The position numbers and the translations under genes were made by a program. Under the pieces are notes generated by a model, which did not search any database, was not told the DNA's origin, and saw only the letters and a list, made by a program, of their open reading frames with translations. This document shows, one piece after another, positions 42,112-49,751 of a stretch of 64,000 nt of DNA; the stretch's first letter is position 1, and each line of letters begins with the position of its first letter. This stretch comes from Bacteroidaceae bacterium (GTDB taxonomy: Bacteria > Bacteroidota > Bacteroidia > Bacteroidales > Bacteroidaceae), in the NCBI GenBank assembly GCA_017631315.1, contig JAGBTN010000003.1, forward strand, positions 186,001-250,000, written 5' to 3'.

Positions 42112-42960
42112 TTATTTGTTGATTGGTCTAATCAGTCCCCACTCTGCGAACTTCTCAAATCCGCCAAGTGATTGTATATAGTCTCTCGCCTGCTTGACAA
42201 TTACAGAGTAAGGAATACCATTTATTGCCTCGTCTCCGATGCTGCAGCATACCTCAACAGTTTCTTTCCTTCTTTCTGCTTCAAGGAAACACCATATGTT
42301 GACAGAAACATCGGCTTTCGATAGGTCCTTACCATGCAAGCCTCCGCCTGTAACACCGTCACCCATATCGCTTCCGAGTTTACGATTTGTTGCTCCGCTA
42401 TCCGTATTGATGCCACCTGTCCATTCACCAAGAGGATTAATTAGGATGTCGCCACCTGTTTTCATTGCCAAAGTAATGGACAAATCCTTCTCTTCTTCTT
42501 TTACAAGATGCGACTGGCACACTGTCACATCGAATGTAGGTGCAGACAACTTGCCTTTGCCACGAATGATATACTTTCCATCTGTCGGGTACTTGCAATA
42601 TACAGTGTCTGCTATATGCGTCAGCAGATTCTGTTCAAATGTCGGCTTGCAACCCTTGAAGATACCATTATCACCGCATCGGATTGCGCCTTCCTGGTTC
42701 TTTGCAAGATGCGCATCCTGCTTTACAATTGTTGCCGTTGTTGCCACGTCATCCCCAGCAATTCTCTTGACAATCGCGCACACCTCGCTTTCCTTGATGT
42801 CTTCACTTGTCTCAATGATAACTGTTGCAATGCCATGCCCGATGAGCACCTCAACAGCCACTTTTGGATTCTCACTTTTGGCATACGCCAAATCCACGAT
42901 TGCACCTGCAATTCTGTCCGCCACCTTGTCCGGGTGGCACGGATTCACTTTTTCAAACAT
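42112..42960 (-). CDS. metK: S-adenosylmethionine synthetase (compact, phage-encoded)
   Basis: The 282-aa protein matches MetK, which makes SAM from methionine and ATP. Signatures: C-HPDKVADRIAGAIVD (residues 8-23, cf. GHPDKIADQISDAVLD), GDNG (96-99, cf. GDQG), ILINPLGEW, TNRKLGSD (191-198, cf. TGRKIIVD) and GGGLHGKDLSKADVS (205-219, cf. GGGAFSGKDPSKVDRS). It is about 100 residues shorter than bacterial MetK, with inserts between the motifs missing. Activity is likely but not certain: the family GDQG is GDNG here. The phage also encodes a radical-SAM enzyme and a DNA methylase, both SAM users. Confidence 0.88.
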   Translation of the reverse strand: MFEKVNPCHPDKVADRIAGAIVDLAYAKSENPKVAVEVLIGHGIATVIIETSEDIKESEVCAIVKRIAGDDVATTATIVKQDAHLAKNQEGAIRCGDNGIFKGCKPTFEQNLLTHIADTVYCKYPTDGKYIIRGKGKLSAPTFDVTVCQSHLVKEEEKDLSITLAMKTGGDILINPLGEWTGGINTDSGATNRKLGSDMGDGVTGGGLHGKDLSKADVSVNIWCFLEAERRKETVEVCCSIGDEAINGIPYSVIVKQARDYIQSLGGFEKFAEWGLIRPINK

Positions 42961-43013
42961 ACTTTTGTAATTTTAATTAATAAAAATTCCCTTTCGGTTA
43001 TTCGTTTGTGTAT

Positions 43014-43544
43014 TCAATACTTCTTACCATGCTTGTATTCTCTCCCCATATTATAGGCCATCTTCAGCCGTATGTGCGTTTCAATGTCGATGTCCTCCTG
43101 CTCTGCTATCTTCAGGATGCGTGTCAGCGTTCTGGCAAGGCTAACGGCTAATGGCTCTCTCTGCGTCAGTACACGCACTGCTCTGTATATCTTCTCGGTA
43201 AATGTTCCAGACGGACAAATGTTATCAGTCACCTTCAGCATCGCCTCATTAAGGTCTATGTTCTTGTAGCCAGCCAAATCGAATATGCGTATGCACACAT
43301 CGGCCAGTTCATCCTCCACCGTGTCCTTAATGTTCTGCTCGAAGTTCTCATCGTATGGCATATTCCACAATGCGTCAAAATATCCATTCAGGTCTGCATA
43401 GTGTGCCAACCTGTCCGCCTCCACAGCCTCCATCATCTCGGATATTATTAAGCATTTAAGATGTTCAACCGAACACACCTTGTCGTGAAATCCATTTCGC
43501 TTTGCTATCGCAAACGCTTCATCTCGATATTCGTTGTAATTCAT
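43014..43544 (-). CDS. MazG-like nucleotide pyrophosphohydrolase
   Basis: The 176-aa protein has the all-alpha NTP-pyrophosphatase signature: IISEMMEAVEADR (Glu36, Glu39) and DTVEDELADVCIRI (Glu79, Asp82), separated by a loop with YDENFEQN. Phage MazG proteins lower (p)ppGpp or clear unusual dNTPs. It lies upstream of the SAM synthetase gene. Confidence 0.82.
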   Translation of the reverse strand: MNYNEYRDEAFAIAKRNGFHDKVCSVEHLKCLIISEMMEAVEADRLAHYADLNGYFDALWNMPYDENFEQNIKDTVEDELADVCIRIFDLAGYKNIDLNEAMLKVTDNICPSGTFTEKIYRAVRVLTQREPLAVSLARTLTRILKIAEQEDIDIETHIRLKMAYNMGREYKHGKKY

Positions 43545-43561
43545 TGGTCTTCTTATCGTCC

Positions 43562-43747
43562 TTATATTCTTCGATGTGTTTTCTTATTCTTATTCTTTTT
43601 TCTTCTCGCCTTGATTGATTTAGGATTATTCCCGCTCTTCGTAGCACTACCTCTGTATGGCGTTCGGGTTTGCAATTTATCATGTATTGCAACATCAGGC
43701 AAGTCTGCATACATTGCAAGTTCTTGTTTAATATGTCCTATACCCAT
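43562..43747 (-). CDS. 61-aa basic protein
   Basis: The 61-aa protein starts MGIGHIKQELAMYADLPDVA and ends in a very basic tail (KSIKARRKKNKNKKTHRR). It overlaps the upstream gene by 10 bp and probably binds nucleic acid. Another frame of the same stretch (43519-43719) was judged a shadow. Confidence 0.6.
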   Translation of the reverse strand: MGIGHIKQELAMYADLPDVAIHDKLQTRTPYRGSATKSGNNPKSIKARRKKNKNKKTHRRI

Positions 43748-43971
43748 TCTGCGCCTCCTTTCAGTAATTCGTCAAGTTCCTCGCTTGGTATATCAGCTTC
43801 TGTATCATATCCCTTTTCGACTGCGTATGACACTACACGCCTTACTTCTGCATCAGTCATATCACGACCATTAACAGAAAAAAAGCCGTTAAGATTTTTG
43901 CGTGGGTGAGCATCCATCCATTTCTTGAAGCCACGCATACATGTGCGAATTTTGAAAGTTTTTGTTTCCAT
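43738..43971 (-). CDS. 77-aa early phage protein
   Basis: The 77-aa protein (FKIRTCMRGFKKWMDAHPRK, GRDMTDAEVRRVVSYAVEKG) looks like a small helical protein conserved in Bacteroides phages. Function unknown. It lies in a run of short ORFs between nucleotide-metabolism genes. Confidence 0.65.
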   Translation of the reverse strand: METKTFKIRTCMRGFKKWMDAHPRKNLNGFFSVNGRDMTDAEVRRVVSYAVEKGYDTEADIPSEELDELLKGGAEWV

Positions 43972-43973
43972 AA

Positions 43974-44132
43974 CTAAAATAATGTTTGTTGGTTGATTAT
44001 TTTATCTCTGAGATATTCATCAACTCTTTTTTCAAACTTTTTGCTGAGTTGCAAAACATCACCATTCCTCGTGCGAAAGTAATTTATCTGCGCACTTCGC
44101 ATTTCATATACTAATTTCTCAAATTCGTTCAT
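43974..44132 (-). CDS. 52-aa early phage protein
   Basis: MNEFEKLVYEMRSAQINYF... to NQQTLF, 52 codons, helical. Its ATG overlaps the upstream DUF551 stop as ATGA and it ends two bases before the next start. Function unknown. Confidence 0.62.
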   Translation of the reverse strand: MNEFEKLVYEMRSAQINYFRTRNGDVLQLSKKFEKRVDEYLRDKIINQQTLF

Positions 44133-44347
44133 AACTTTATTTTTTTAGGAAAAACAAACTTTTGCCAGTGAGTAACAGTGGTTAAATCAAATCCACTTGC
44201 ATCATACCACCTTAGTTCCTTGAAGTCATTTCGTGTTATTGTGGCAAATTCTATCCATTGTTGTTCTTCAACTTGACAGCATACAAGTACACCTGTATTG
44301 ACTCTCGGCAACCTATCCTTTACGCTTATCCAATCACTTGCTTTCAT
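44129..44347 (-). CDS. DUF551 protein
   Basis: The 72-aa protein matches DUF551: DWISVKDRLPRVNTGVLVCC at the start and LTTVTHWQKF near the end. The family is frequent in phages and its function is unknown. Overlaps both neighbours by ATGA. Confidence 0.82.
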   Translation of the reverse strand: MKASDWISVKDRLPRVNTGVLVCCQVEEQQWIEFATITRNDFKELRWYDASGFDLTTVTHWQKFVFPKKIKL

Positions 44348-44490
44348 AATATAGCCATTAAAAATCTGTTATTATACTCATCGTATTCAATGCAGTCTGA
44401 TAATTTATCAAGAACAAAACCATTATCTACACACACTTCTGCATCATCTGGCACGTTTTTCAATGCTTCTTTAAGTTCCTTTGCTTCCAT
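44344..44490 (-). CDS. 48-aa early phage protein
   Basis: MEAKELKEALKNVPDDAEVC ... FLMAIL, 48 codons, acidic. The start lies in the last 20 bp of the preceding ORF and the stop overlaps the DUF551 start as ATGA. Function unknown. Confidence 0.58.
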   Translation of the reverse strand: MEAKELKEALKNVPDDAEVCVDNGFVLDKLSDCIEYDEYNNRFLMAIL

Positions 44491-44617
44491 TGTTGTTCTT
44501 TTTTATCTCAAGCCATTCTTCGTATGTCAAACTACTTACATGACCATACAACTCCAATCTTCTTTTCTCGTCTTCGTATTGTCTATACAAGGCGTTTAAT
44601 GCTGTGTTTTCGTTCAT
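44471..44617 (-). CDS. 48-aa early phage protein
   Basis: MNENTALNALYRQYEDEKRR ... LTYEEWLEIKKNNNGSKGT, 48 codons, helical. It starts one base after the stop of the 70-aa gene. Function unknown. Confidence 0.6.
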   Translation of the reverse strand: MNENTALNALYRQYEDEKRRLELYGHVSSLTYEEWLEIKKNNNGSKGT

Positions 44618-44618
44618 A

Positions 44619-44831
44619 CTACAAACTCTTTAATAGTTCTTCTTTTGTGTGAAAAATCTCATGTTCATTTCTTTGCCAGCAATAGCCGTTCTTTTCGATA
44701 TGATATTCAATCCTGATGTCTCCGTCTATCATTACATAGATTTTAATTTCTGAGATACTCGCACTTTTAGAGAATCCAAGGCTGCCAAACCACACCTTAT
44801 CACCTATGTTGTACTTTGTTTCGATTGTCAT
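44619..44831 (-). CDS. 70-aa SH3-like protein
   Basis: The 70-aa protein starts with YNIGDKVWFGS, a common opening of small SH3-like barrels in phages, and is beta-rich (ISEIKIYVMIDGDIRIEYHI). Overlaps the upstream gene as ATGA. Function unknown. Confidence 0.62.
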   Translation of the reverse strand: MTIETKYNIGDKVWFGSLGFSKSASISEIKIYVMIDGDIRIEYHIEKNGYCWQRNEHEIFHTKEELLKSL

Positions 44832-45031
44832 ACCTCAAACTCTATATATTGTTTACCCTCTAAAAGTGCATTTGCAATAACCTCGTAGACTTTGTTGACC
44901 GCGCCAAAGTCATGCTCATGTTCATATACCTTTTCGTGGTTCTCGTTAATAACCATTAGCCTTGCCTTGTCGATATTAACATTCAGCACGACCTTTTCAA
45001 TTTGCTTGATGTTCAATAATATCTTTTTCAT
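44828..45031 (-). CDS. 67-aa early phage protein
   Basis: The 67-aa protein (MKKILLNIKQIEKVVLNVNI, YEVIANALLEGKQYIEFEV) is a small alpha/beta protein. Its start overlaps the radical-SAM stop as ATGA, so they are coupled. Function unknown. Confidence 0.62.
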   Translation of the reverse strand: MKKILLNIKQIEKVVLNVNIDKARLMVINENHEKVYEHEHDFGAVNKVYEVIANALLEGKQYIEFEV

Positions 45032-45942
45032 CTTTGTTCGTTTTTTATATATTCACTGCATCTAAAACCTTTGCGTGGCATATAGTCTGCAAAGTCCATC
45101 GTCTTAAAAAGCCACGCACGATTTGCCCAGCGTGCCAAGTCCTTTTCATACTGCGATGGTTCCCGCTTGTTTGTATAATCACGAAATGGTTGAACAAACG
45201 GAAGAATGCCAAGTCTCTTTAGAGTTCGCAGCCTATATAGATCTTGCTCAAGAGTTGAGTTGAATCCAACCAATACATAACAAGTTATCTTGTAGGGAGA
45301 GATGTGTTTAACTATTTTCTCCAACTGTGGCGTAAGATCCAACTGTGGCAAGTCCCATGCGATGTGTATGCCACCCTTCAGCCTTAGCGAGTTAAGTGCT
45401 GCCGCTTGCTCCTCGTTCATGATGCGAACATCTACGCCATGAAACTTCACAGGCAAGCGTTGCAACCTAAGATGTTCAACAGCATCACGCCATCGCGGAG
45501 AAGCGAAGAAGTTATTATCAAGCACTTCAATCCACTCTGCCCGTGGGTTCCACTCCATCGGCTCCACGGCGTGAATCTTGCCCTCCTTGTCGTGTACGAG
45601 GCAGAATGGGCAGTGTCGTGTGCAACCTCGTGAGTAGAACTGCACCGAGAACTCATGCTGCGGGTAGAGGTCGTAAGCCAGTCCCGTGTGACGGTCTATC
45701 TCGTCAGGCAGTTTCGACTTAATGTCGTACCCCGTGCCGCCTCGCCTGATGTCTGGGCATTGGTATGCCGTCCGATCGTCGGGCGTGAAGGTAAACACCT
45801 TCGACATGTAGATGCGGTCGTAAGGCTCAAAGGGGAATGCCCACTCAGCCGTATCGCCCTGCTGTCTGTGCCACGATGCAATCTTCATCAGCGCAATGTT
45901 CGGGAAATTTTTCCCATCAACATCTATTAATCCAATCTTCAT
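45028..45942 (-). CDS. radical-SAM enzyme, B12-binding-like N terminus
   Basis: The 304-aa protein has a Rossmann-like N terminus (MKIGLIDVDGKNFPNIALMK, then YDRIYMSKVF) as in cobalamin-dependent radical-SAM enzymes and the cluster motif G-C107-TRH-C111-PF-C114-LVHDK. The following DNNFFASPRWRDAVEHL and CYVLVGFNSTLEQDL segments fit a SAM-radical TIM barrel. Substrate unknown; modification of DNA, RNA or protein are all possible. The base composition around 45500-45900 is more GC-rich than in its neighbours, which hints at separate acquisition. Confidence 0.82.
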   Translation of the reverse strand: MKIGLIDVDGKNFPNIALMKIASWHRQQGDTAEWAFPFEPYDRIYMSKVFTFTPDDRTAYQCPDIRRGGTGYDIKSKLPDEIDRHTGLAYDLYPQHEFSVQFYSRGCTRHCPFCLVHDKEGKIHAVEPMEWNPRAEWIEVLDNNFFASPRWRDAVEHLRLQRLPVKFHGVDVRIMNEEQAAALNSLRLKGGIHIAWDLPQLDLTPQLEKIVKHISPYKITCYVLVGFNSTLEQDLYRLRTLKRLGILPFVQPFRDYTNKREPSQYEKDLARWANRAWLFKTMDFADYMPRKGFRCSEYIKNEQR

Positions 45943-45958
45943 CCTTTACTTCCTCTGT

Positions 45959-46801
45959 TTAGCTGTTAATTATTCTTCTCTTCAGAGCATTCTGATTTTC
46001 TTCCTCAATCTCGTTATCCATCTCGGCAATCTCACGCAACGCCTTCTTCACTTCGCCCTTCGTTCTGAACACCTCCTGATAGTTCTCTATCGCCTCGCCT
46101 GTTATACGAAGGTGCTTCTGCGTATCCATCCATTCGTCGCGCAACACCTCGATGCCGAAGCCTATATCCTTCCGTTCACGCTCCGTCATGCCTTCTTCTG
46201 CACTCTGGGCGTTCAATGCCTTCAGCGCGTTGTACCAACATTTCTCCACTTTCTCCAAACTAAACGGTCTAAAAAATCTATCCACAATTCGCTTGTCAAG
46301 TTTGAATGTCTTGTGTACCACACTCTTTTCCATACCAAACGACACACTTGTTATCTTCAGGCAGGTTAGTGCTGTCATTGCCCACGCCACGATGTCGGCA
46401 TCGCTCACATCGTGCGCCTCAAATACTCGCTTGTACTTGTGCTGTAAGGCGGTTACATGCTGCCGGGTGTTGTAGTACATCGTGGCACCTGTGCTTGCCC
46501 AGAAGTCATAATACTCTTGGTCGGTTATGTCACCATACATCTTGCGACTATTTTCTGCCAAGTCGTCCAAGTGAAAGAAGCGTACACCTCTGGTGTAGAT
46601 GAGATTGTTCTCGTAGGCGTGGAACTCATCCAGTGCCTTCTTGAACAGCCGCTTGACTTCGTTCCTGTATTTCTTGTCTTGCTTGATTCGGTCGTGTGCG
46701 TCCAGGCATACTTGCCACGCAGCGTTGTTCACCACCCCGCAGCAGAGCTTCATCTGGCCTGCCGCATTTGCAATCGCGTGGTTTATTTCTTGTTGTGTCA
46801 T
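45959..46801 (-). CDS. 280-aa phage protein of unknown function
   Basis: The 280-aa helical protein (HAIANAAGQMKLCCGVVNNA, FWASTGATMYYNTRQHVTAL, LREIAEMDNEIEEENQNALK) is conserved in Bacteroides phages as far as I recall but has no assigned role. It ends 16 bp before the radical-SAM start and overlaps the upstream gene as ATGA, so both enzymes of this pair may work together. Confidence 0.7.
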   Translation of the reverse strand: MTQQEINHAIANAAGQMKLCCGVVNNAAWQVCLDAHDRIKQDKKYRNEVKRLFKKALDEFHAYENNLIYTRGVRFFHLDDLAENSRKMYGDITDQEYYDFWASTGATMYYNTRQHVTALQHKYKRVFEAHDVSDADIVAWAMTALTCLKITSVSFGMEKSVVHKTFKLDKRIVDRFFRPFSLEKVEKCWYNALKALNAQSAEEGMTERERKDIGFGIEVLRDEWMDTQKHLRITGEAIENYQEVFRTKGEVKKALREIAEMDNEIEEENQNALKRRIINS

Positions 46802-46998
46802 TTGCTTGGTGTTGGTATATTTTCGTTTACTACTTTTGGAAAACTATCAAGGTATTCTTGTGCGAAGTCTGGATATTGTAATGCGATTCTTACTGACCTC
46901 TGAATAACACCTCTTGTGCATACCTTGTCCAAAAATTCTTTTTTACCCTCTGCTGGTGCTTCTATCAGTTGTTTGAATGTTTCTTGTGTCATAGTCAA
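46798..46998 (-). CDS. 66-aa early phage protein
   Basis: The 66-aa helical protein (MTMTQETFKQLIEAPAEGKK, SVRIALQYPDFAQEYLDS) overlaps both neighbours by 4 bp. Function unknown. Confidence 0.62.
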   Translation of the reverse strand: MTMTQETFKQLIEAPAEGKKEFLDKVCTRGVIQRSVRIALQYPDFAQEYLDSFPKVVNENIPTPSK

Positions 46999-47411
46999 AT
47001 CAAATTATCAAGCACATATTCAATTCCTGCGATGGCAGCTTCTTCGTAGGTGTCATAGTCTGATTTTGACATAAATTCGGGGAACTCGCAACCAGAGGTT
47101 GGTTTACAGATAGCATAAAACCACATATCAACACCCTGCTCAAACCAAGGTAAACAATATATATTCTTCTCATCCCTAAACCATTTCAAGACTTGCGAAA
47201 TTGCGGGAGCATCAATGTTACTATCCTTATAATAATTATAAAGCTTTCCAAAGTCTTTAATATTTAAATCACAAAGTGCAATTTTATCTGTATCTATTTC
47301 ATTAAATTTAAATATTCCTCCATAAGGTGTATATGTTGCAAAACACTTCTCCCTAAATCCTTTCTCCTTGAGCTTCTTTGCAACCTCAAAACTTACAAAT
47401 TCGTTGTTCAT
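46995..47411 (-). CDS. 138-aa early phage protein
   Basis: The 138-aa protein (FEVAKKLKEKGFREKCFATY, then LKWFRDEKNIYCLPWF and YEEAAIAGIEYVLDNLI) belongs to a small family frequent in Bacteroidetes mobile elements. Its C terminus has the form seen in proteins that sense or carry substrates next to replication genes; no function is known. Confidence 0.68.
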   Translation of the reverse strand: MNNEFVSFEVAKKLKEKGFREKCFATYTPYGGIFKFNEIDTDKIALCDLNIKDFGKLYNYYKDSNIDAPAISQVLKWFRDEKNIYCLPWFEQGVDMWFYAICKPTSGCEFPEFMSKSDYDTYEEAAIAGIEYVLDNLI

Positions 47412-47436
47412 GACACTATAACTATTAGTAATTTTT

Positions 47437-47913
47437 TCATAGTAACTCCTTTACCTCTTCGATTAAACTCTTGAAGTTATTGTAAAACACATCTCGCATT
47501 TCTGGTGTTGGGAAAGCAAGGATTTTGTTTGTAGTTTTTTGCACCCACTTTGTTATATTCCCCTCTGTATTTACAATGCAATATTTTCTTTCATTAGCCT
47601 TTTTCCAATCAGGTTTCCAAGGTTTACCTAATCCCATCTGTTCACCTGCTATCTTCCAATAGGCATCACGACACACAAGCAGATGCTGAAACTTCGTGAT
47701 TGTGCTTATGTTGCAGAGGATGTCTATCGTTTCAATCAGTTCCAGGCACTCTTCATAAGTCTCAGGAAAGACTACCTTCTTTCGCCTTACATACCACTTA
47801 CCACCTTCGCTCACTAACTCGCAGTCATCATTGGTGACAACTTCCATCTTGTCTTTTCCAGCTGGTAGCACAATCCTTTCGCGCACTTCTGCAACCTTTA
47901 CTTTCTTTTCCAT
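47437..47913 (-). CDS. 158-aa conserved Bacteroidales phage protein
   Basis: The 158-aa protein contains the well conserved AYWKIAGEQMGLGKPWKPDW and YCIVNTEGNITKWVQKTTNK segments and FPETYEECLELI. It is very common in Bacteroides prophages; function unknown. It follows the replication initiator gene by 17 bp. Confidence 0.72.
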   Translation of the reverse strand: MEKKVKVAEVRERIVLPAGKDKMEVVTNDDCELVSEGGKWYVRRKKVVFPETYEECLELIETIDILCNISTITKFQHLLVCRDAYWKIAGEQMGLGKPWKPDWKKANERKYCIVNTEGNITKWVQKTTNKILAFPTPEMRDVFYNNFKSLIEEVKELL

Positions 47914-47930
47914 AGCTTCCTTGTTTTAGT

Positions 47931-48773
47931 TTACCTTGCCTCGTTCAACGCTCTCAAATACTCTGGTGACTTCCTCGCTTCTGCATAGCTGACGGCATTC
48001 CTGCGCATTTCTTCGTATCGTTTCAGCCGTTCCTCTGTTTCTTCATCTCTCTGCTGTACAACTGCTTCAATACTTATTGTAGCACATTTTTTATTTGGCT
48101 TTCCAAATTGCGCCTCCTTCTTTTCCCATGTTGACAACCTTCTTTCAACATCCCATGTGCGTTCCAATTCGTAGCGCATCTTTGTTTGTGAACGATTTGG
48201 CTCTGTCCAGTAGGCAATAAAGTCTCCTACCATGCTTGCGCCATATGTCTCAGTATACGATGCCACCTGTTCAATAAATATGTCTTTTCTTTGTTCAAAA
48301 GAGAGCGAGAGAGCCGTAATACGGCTTTTCTTTTTTAATATATCTTTAGATATATTTTTTTCTTTTATATTATTATATTCTTTAGTTTGCTCGTTGTTTG
48401 CTCGTTGTTTGCTCGTTGTTTGATTGTTGAACTGCTCGTTATATTGCTCGTTGATGGCGAAATTTCCACATTGGTATCTATCATAGTTACAAATAGTTAT
48501 GATAACATATCTGTTCGTTGATTGGTATGTTATTTCGCCCGTTGAAATTAAGCGTTTTATAATTGTGCGAATTTGTTGCTCCGATAACTGCAAATCCTTG
48601 CGTATTGCACTATTCGTTGTGATTAACTGACCGCGCATAATAGTAATTCCTTGCCATTGCTTTTCTTCGCAGTTAGCCTTTAATAGCAAGTATAAAAACA
48701 ACTGTACCATCTCTGGTTTTCCTAACCATTCCCACTGCAAAAGCTCTCTATGTATTTTTATCCAGCCAGCCAT
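47931..48773 (-). CDS. phage replication initiator / replisome organiser
   Basis: From ATG 48773 (the upstream codons overlap NinB and are not protein-like) the 280-aa protein begins with a winged-helix domain (AGWIKIHRELLQWEWLGKPE, then LSEQQIRTIIKRLISTGEIT), a linker rich in Asn, Gln and Thr encoded by the iteron array, and a C-terminal helical domain (TYGASMVGDFIAYWTEPNRS). This resembles DnaD/lambda O-type initiators that bind the origin and load the helicase. No phage helicase gene is seen, so the host DnaB is probably recruited. Confidence 0.78.
   Translation of the reverse strand: MAGWIKIHRELLQWEWLGKPEMVQLFLYLLLKANCEEKQWQGITIMRGQLITTNSAIRKDLQLSEQQIRTIIKRLISTGEITYQSTNRYVIITICNYDRYQCGNFAINEQYNEQFNNQTTSKQRANNEQTKEYNNIKEKNISKDILKKKSRITALSLSFEQRKDIFIEQVASYTETYGASMVGDFIAYWTEPNRSQTKMRYELERTWDVERRLSTWEKKEAQFGKPNKKCATISIEAVVQQRDEETEERLKRYEEMRRNAVSYAEARKSPEYLRALNEAR
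48330..48452. other. putative replication origin: 11-bp iterons plus AT-rich tract
   Basis: Inside the initiator gene, four tandem 11-bp units lie at 48386-48429 (TTTGCTCGTTG three times, then TTTGATTGTTG), followed by two more GCTCGTT at 48434 and 48446. Next to them, 48330-48385 is almost pure A/T and contains the dyad AATATATC-TTTA-GATATATT. One-helical-turn iterons beside an unwinding-type region within the initiator gene recall lambda ori. Confidence 0.75.
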
Positions 48774-48783
48774 AGTATGTCGC

Positions 48784-49224
48784 TTAGTATATCCATTCCT
48801 TATGCCTCTCCACTTCAATCTGCATTGCAACAACCTGATCCTCTTCTTCGGGTGTCGGGATGTAAATTCCTGCTTCAAGAACTGCCCAGTTACGGAATCT
48901 GTCTATCGACAAGCTCATCTCTTCTGTCGTGAGTTCAGCGGAACTCTTAATGTAACGCACACGACCGAGCAACTTGTCTTCCTTTTCGCCCACAAATAGG
49001 TCAGGGTTGCAATGCTTCTTGTAGTACTCTCTCTTCACCCAATCGAGCGTATTGCCTGTCTGCGCTGCAAGGTAGCCGAGTGCTACATGCAGATAGGCGT
49101 TCTGCGAGATGCTGCGCCTGGGCTTCTTCTCTGTGAGTTCACAGATGCTGCCACGCTTTATGAGCAGTTCAAGCCTTGCGCGTGCATTTTGCGCATCGAG
49201 GGGTAAAGAGAGATTGTAGGTCAT
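48784..49224 (-). CDS. NinB-like recombination protein
   Basis: The 146-aa protein matches the NinB (lambda Orf) family: RSISQNAYLHVALGYLAAQT, DWVKREYYKKHCNPDLF and STEEMSLSIDRFRNWAVLEA-like segment near the C terminus. NinB helps recombination by binding SSB-coated DNA. It is between the SSB-like and initiator genes. Confidence 0.82.
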   Translation of the reverse strand: MTYNLSLPLDAQNARARLELLIKRGSICELTEKKPRRSISQNAYLHVALGYLAAQTGNTLDWVKREYYKKHCNPDLFVGEKEDKLLGRVRYIKSSAELTTEEMSLSIDRFRNWAVLEAGIYIPTPEEEDQVVAMQIEVERHKEWIY

Positions 49225-49227
49225 AGG

Positions 49228-49710
49228 TTAGAATGGCAGTTGATTGTCATTGGGGAATCCGAACTGTTGTGCAGCCTCTGATATGTGCTGCGGATGGCTT
49301 GCTCCGCCTTGTGCAGGCTGTGTGGGCTGCGACATTTCCTGTGTCTGTGCAGGCTGCGCTTGTTCAGGCAGACTTACTTGCATCTCTTCAATGCTGTATG
49401 CGCGTGCAGTGTTGAAGAAACGCACTGCGCCTTCCTTTTCCTTGTTCGTTGTCTTTCTGCCTTCAAGCGCAAAGGCAACCTTCACGCACATGCCAACACG
49501 GAACTTATCGAGCATATTGCAGTTGTCCTGACCTCTCACTTCGAGTATGGGAGTGTTGTACTCGTCCAACTCTGGTGTGCCGTCATTCGGATTGAAGCGC
49601 AGTGCCTGCAAAACCAGCTCACGCTTAATTAAAGGATTTCCTCCTTTAGAGCTTTGGATTGTCTGTGTTTGTCCAATTCCAATAATTTTACCTGAAATAA
49701 TGTTTGCCAT
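49228..49710 (-). CDS. SSB-like protein (DUF3127)
   Basis: The 160-aa protein has an OB-fold-like N terminus (ISGKIIGIGQTQTIQSSKGG, VRGQDNCNMLDKFRVGMCVK) as in DUF3127, a Gln/Pro/Thr-rich linker and the C-terminal tip FPNDNQLPF, which mimics the D-D-D-x-P-F tip of SSB that recruits repair proteins. Likely the phage single-strand binding protein. Confidence 0.8.
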   Translation of the reverse strand: MANIISGKIIGIGQTQTIQSSKGGNPLIKRELVLQALRFNPNDGTPELDEYNTPILEVRGQDNCNMLDKFRVGMCVKVAFALEGRKTTNKEKEGAVRFFNTARAYSIEEMQVSLPEQAQPAQTQEMSQPTQPAQGGASHPQHISEAAQQFGFPNDNQLPF

Positions 49711-49751
49711 AATACTTTAATTAATTTGAATGTTATTACAATAAATTGAAT

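Noticed and set aside
43519..43719. 66-codon minus-strand frame
   Set aside because: It overlaps the better supported 61-aa gene (43562-43747) in another frame and looks less protein-like.
48386..48452. Short direct repeats considered as CRISPR
   Set aside because: Units are 11 bp in direct tandem with no unique spacers and no cas genes; iterons fit better.
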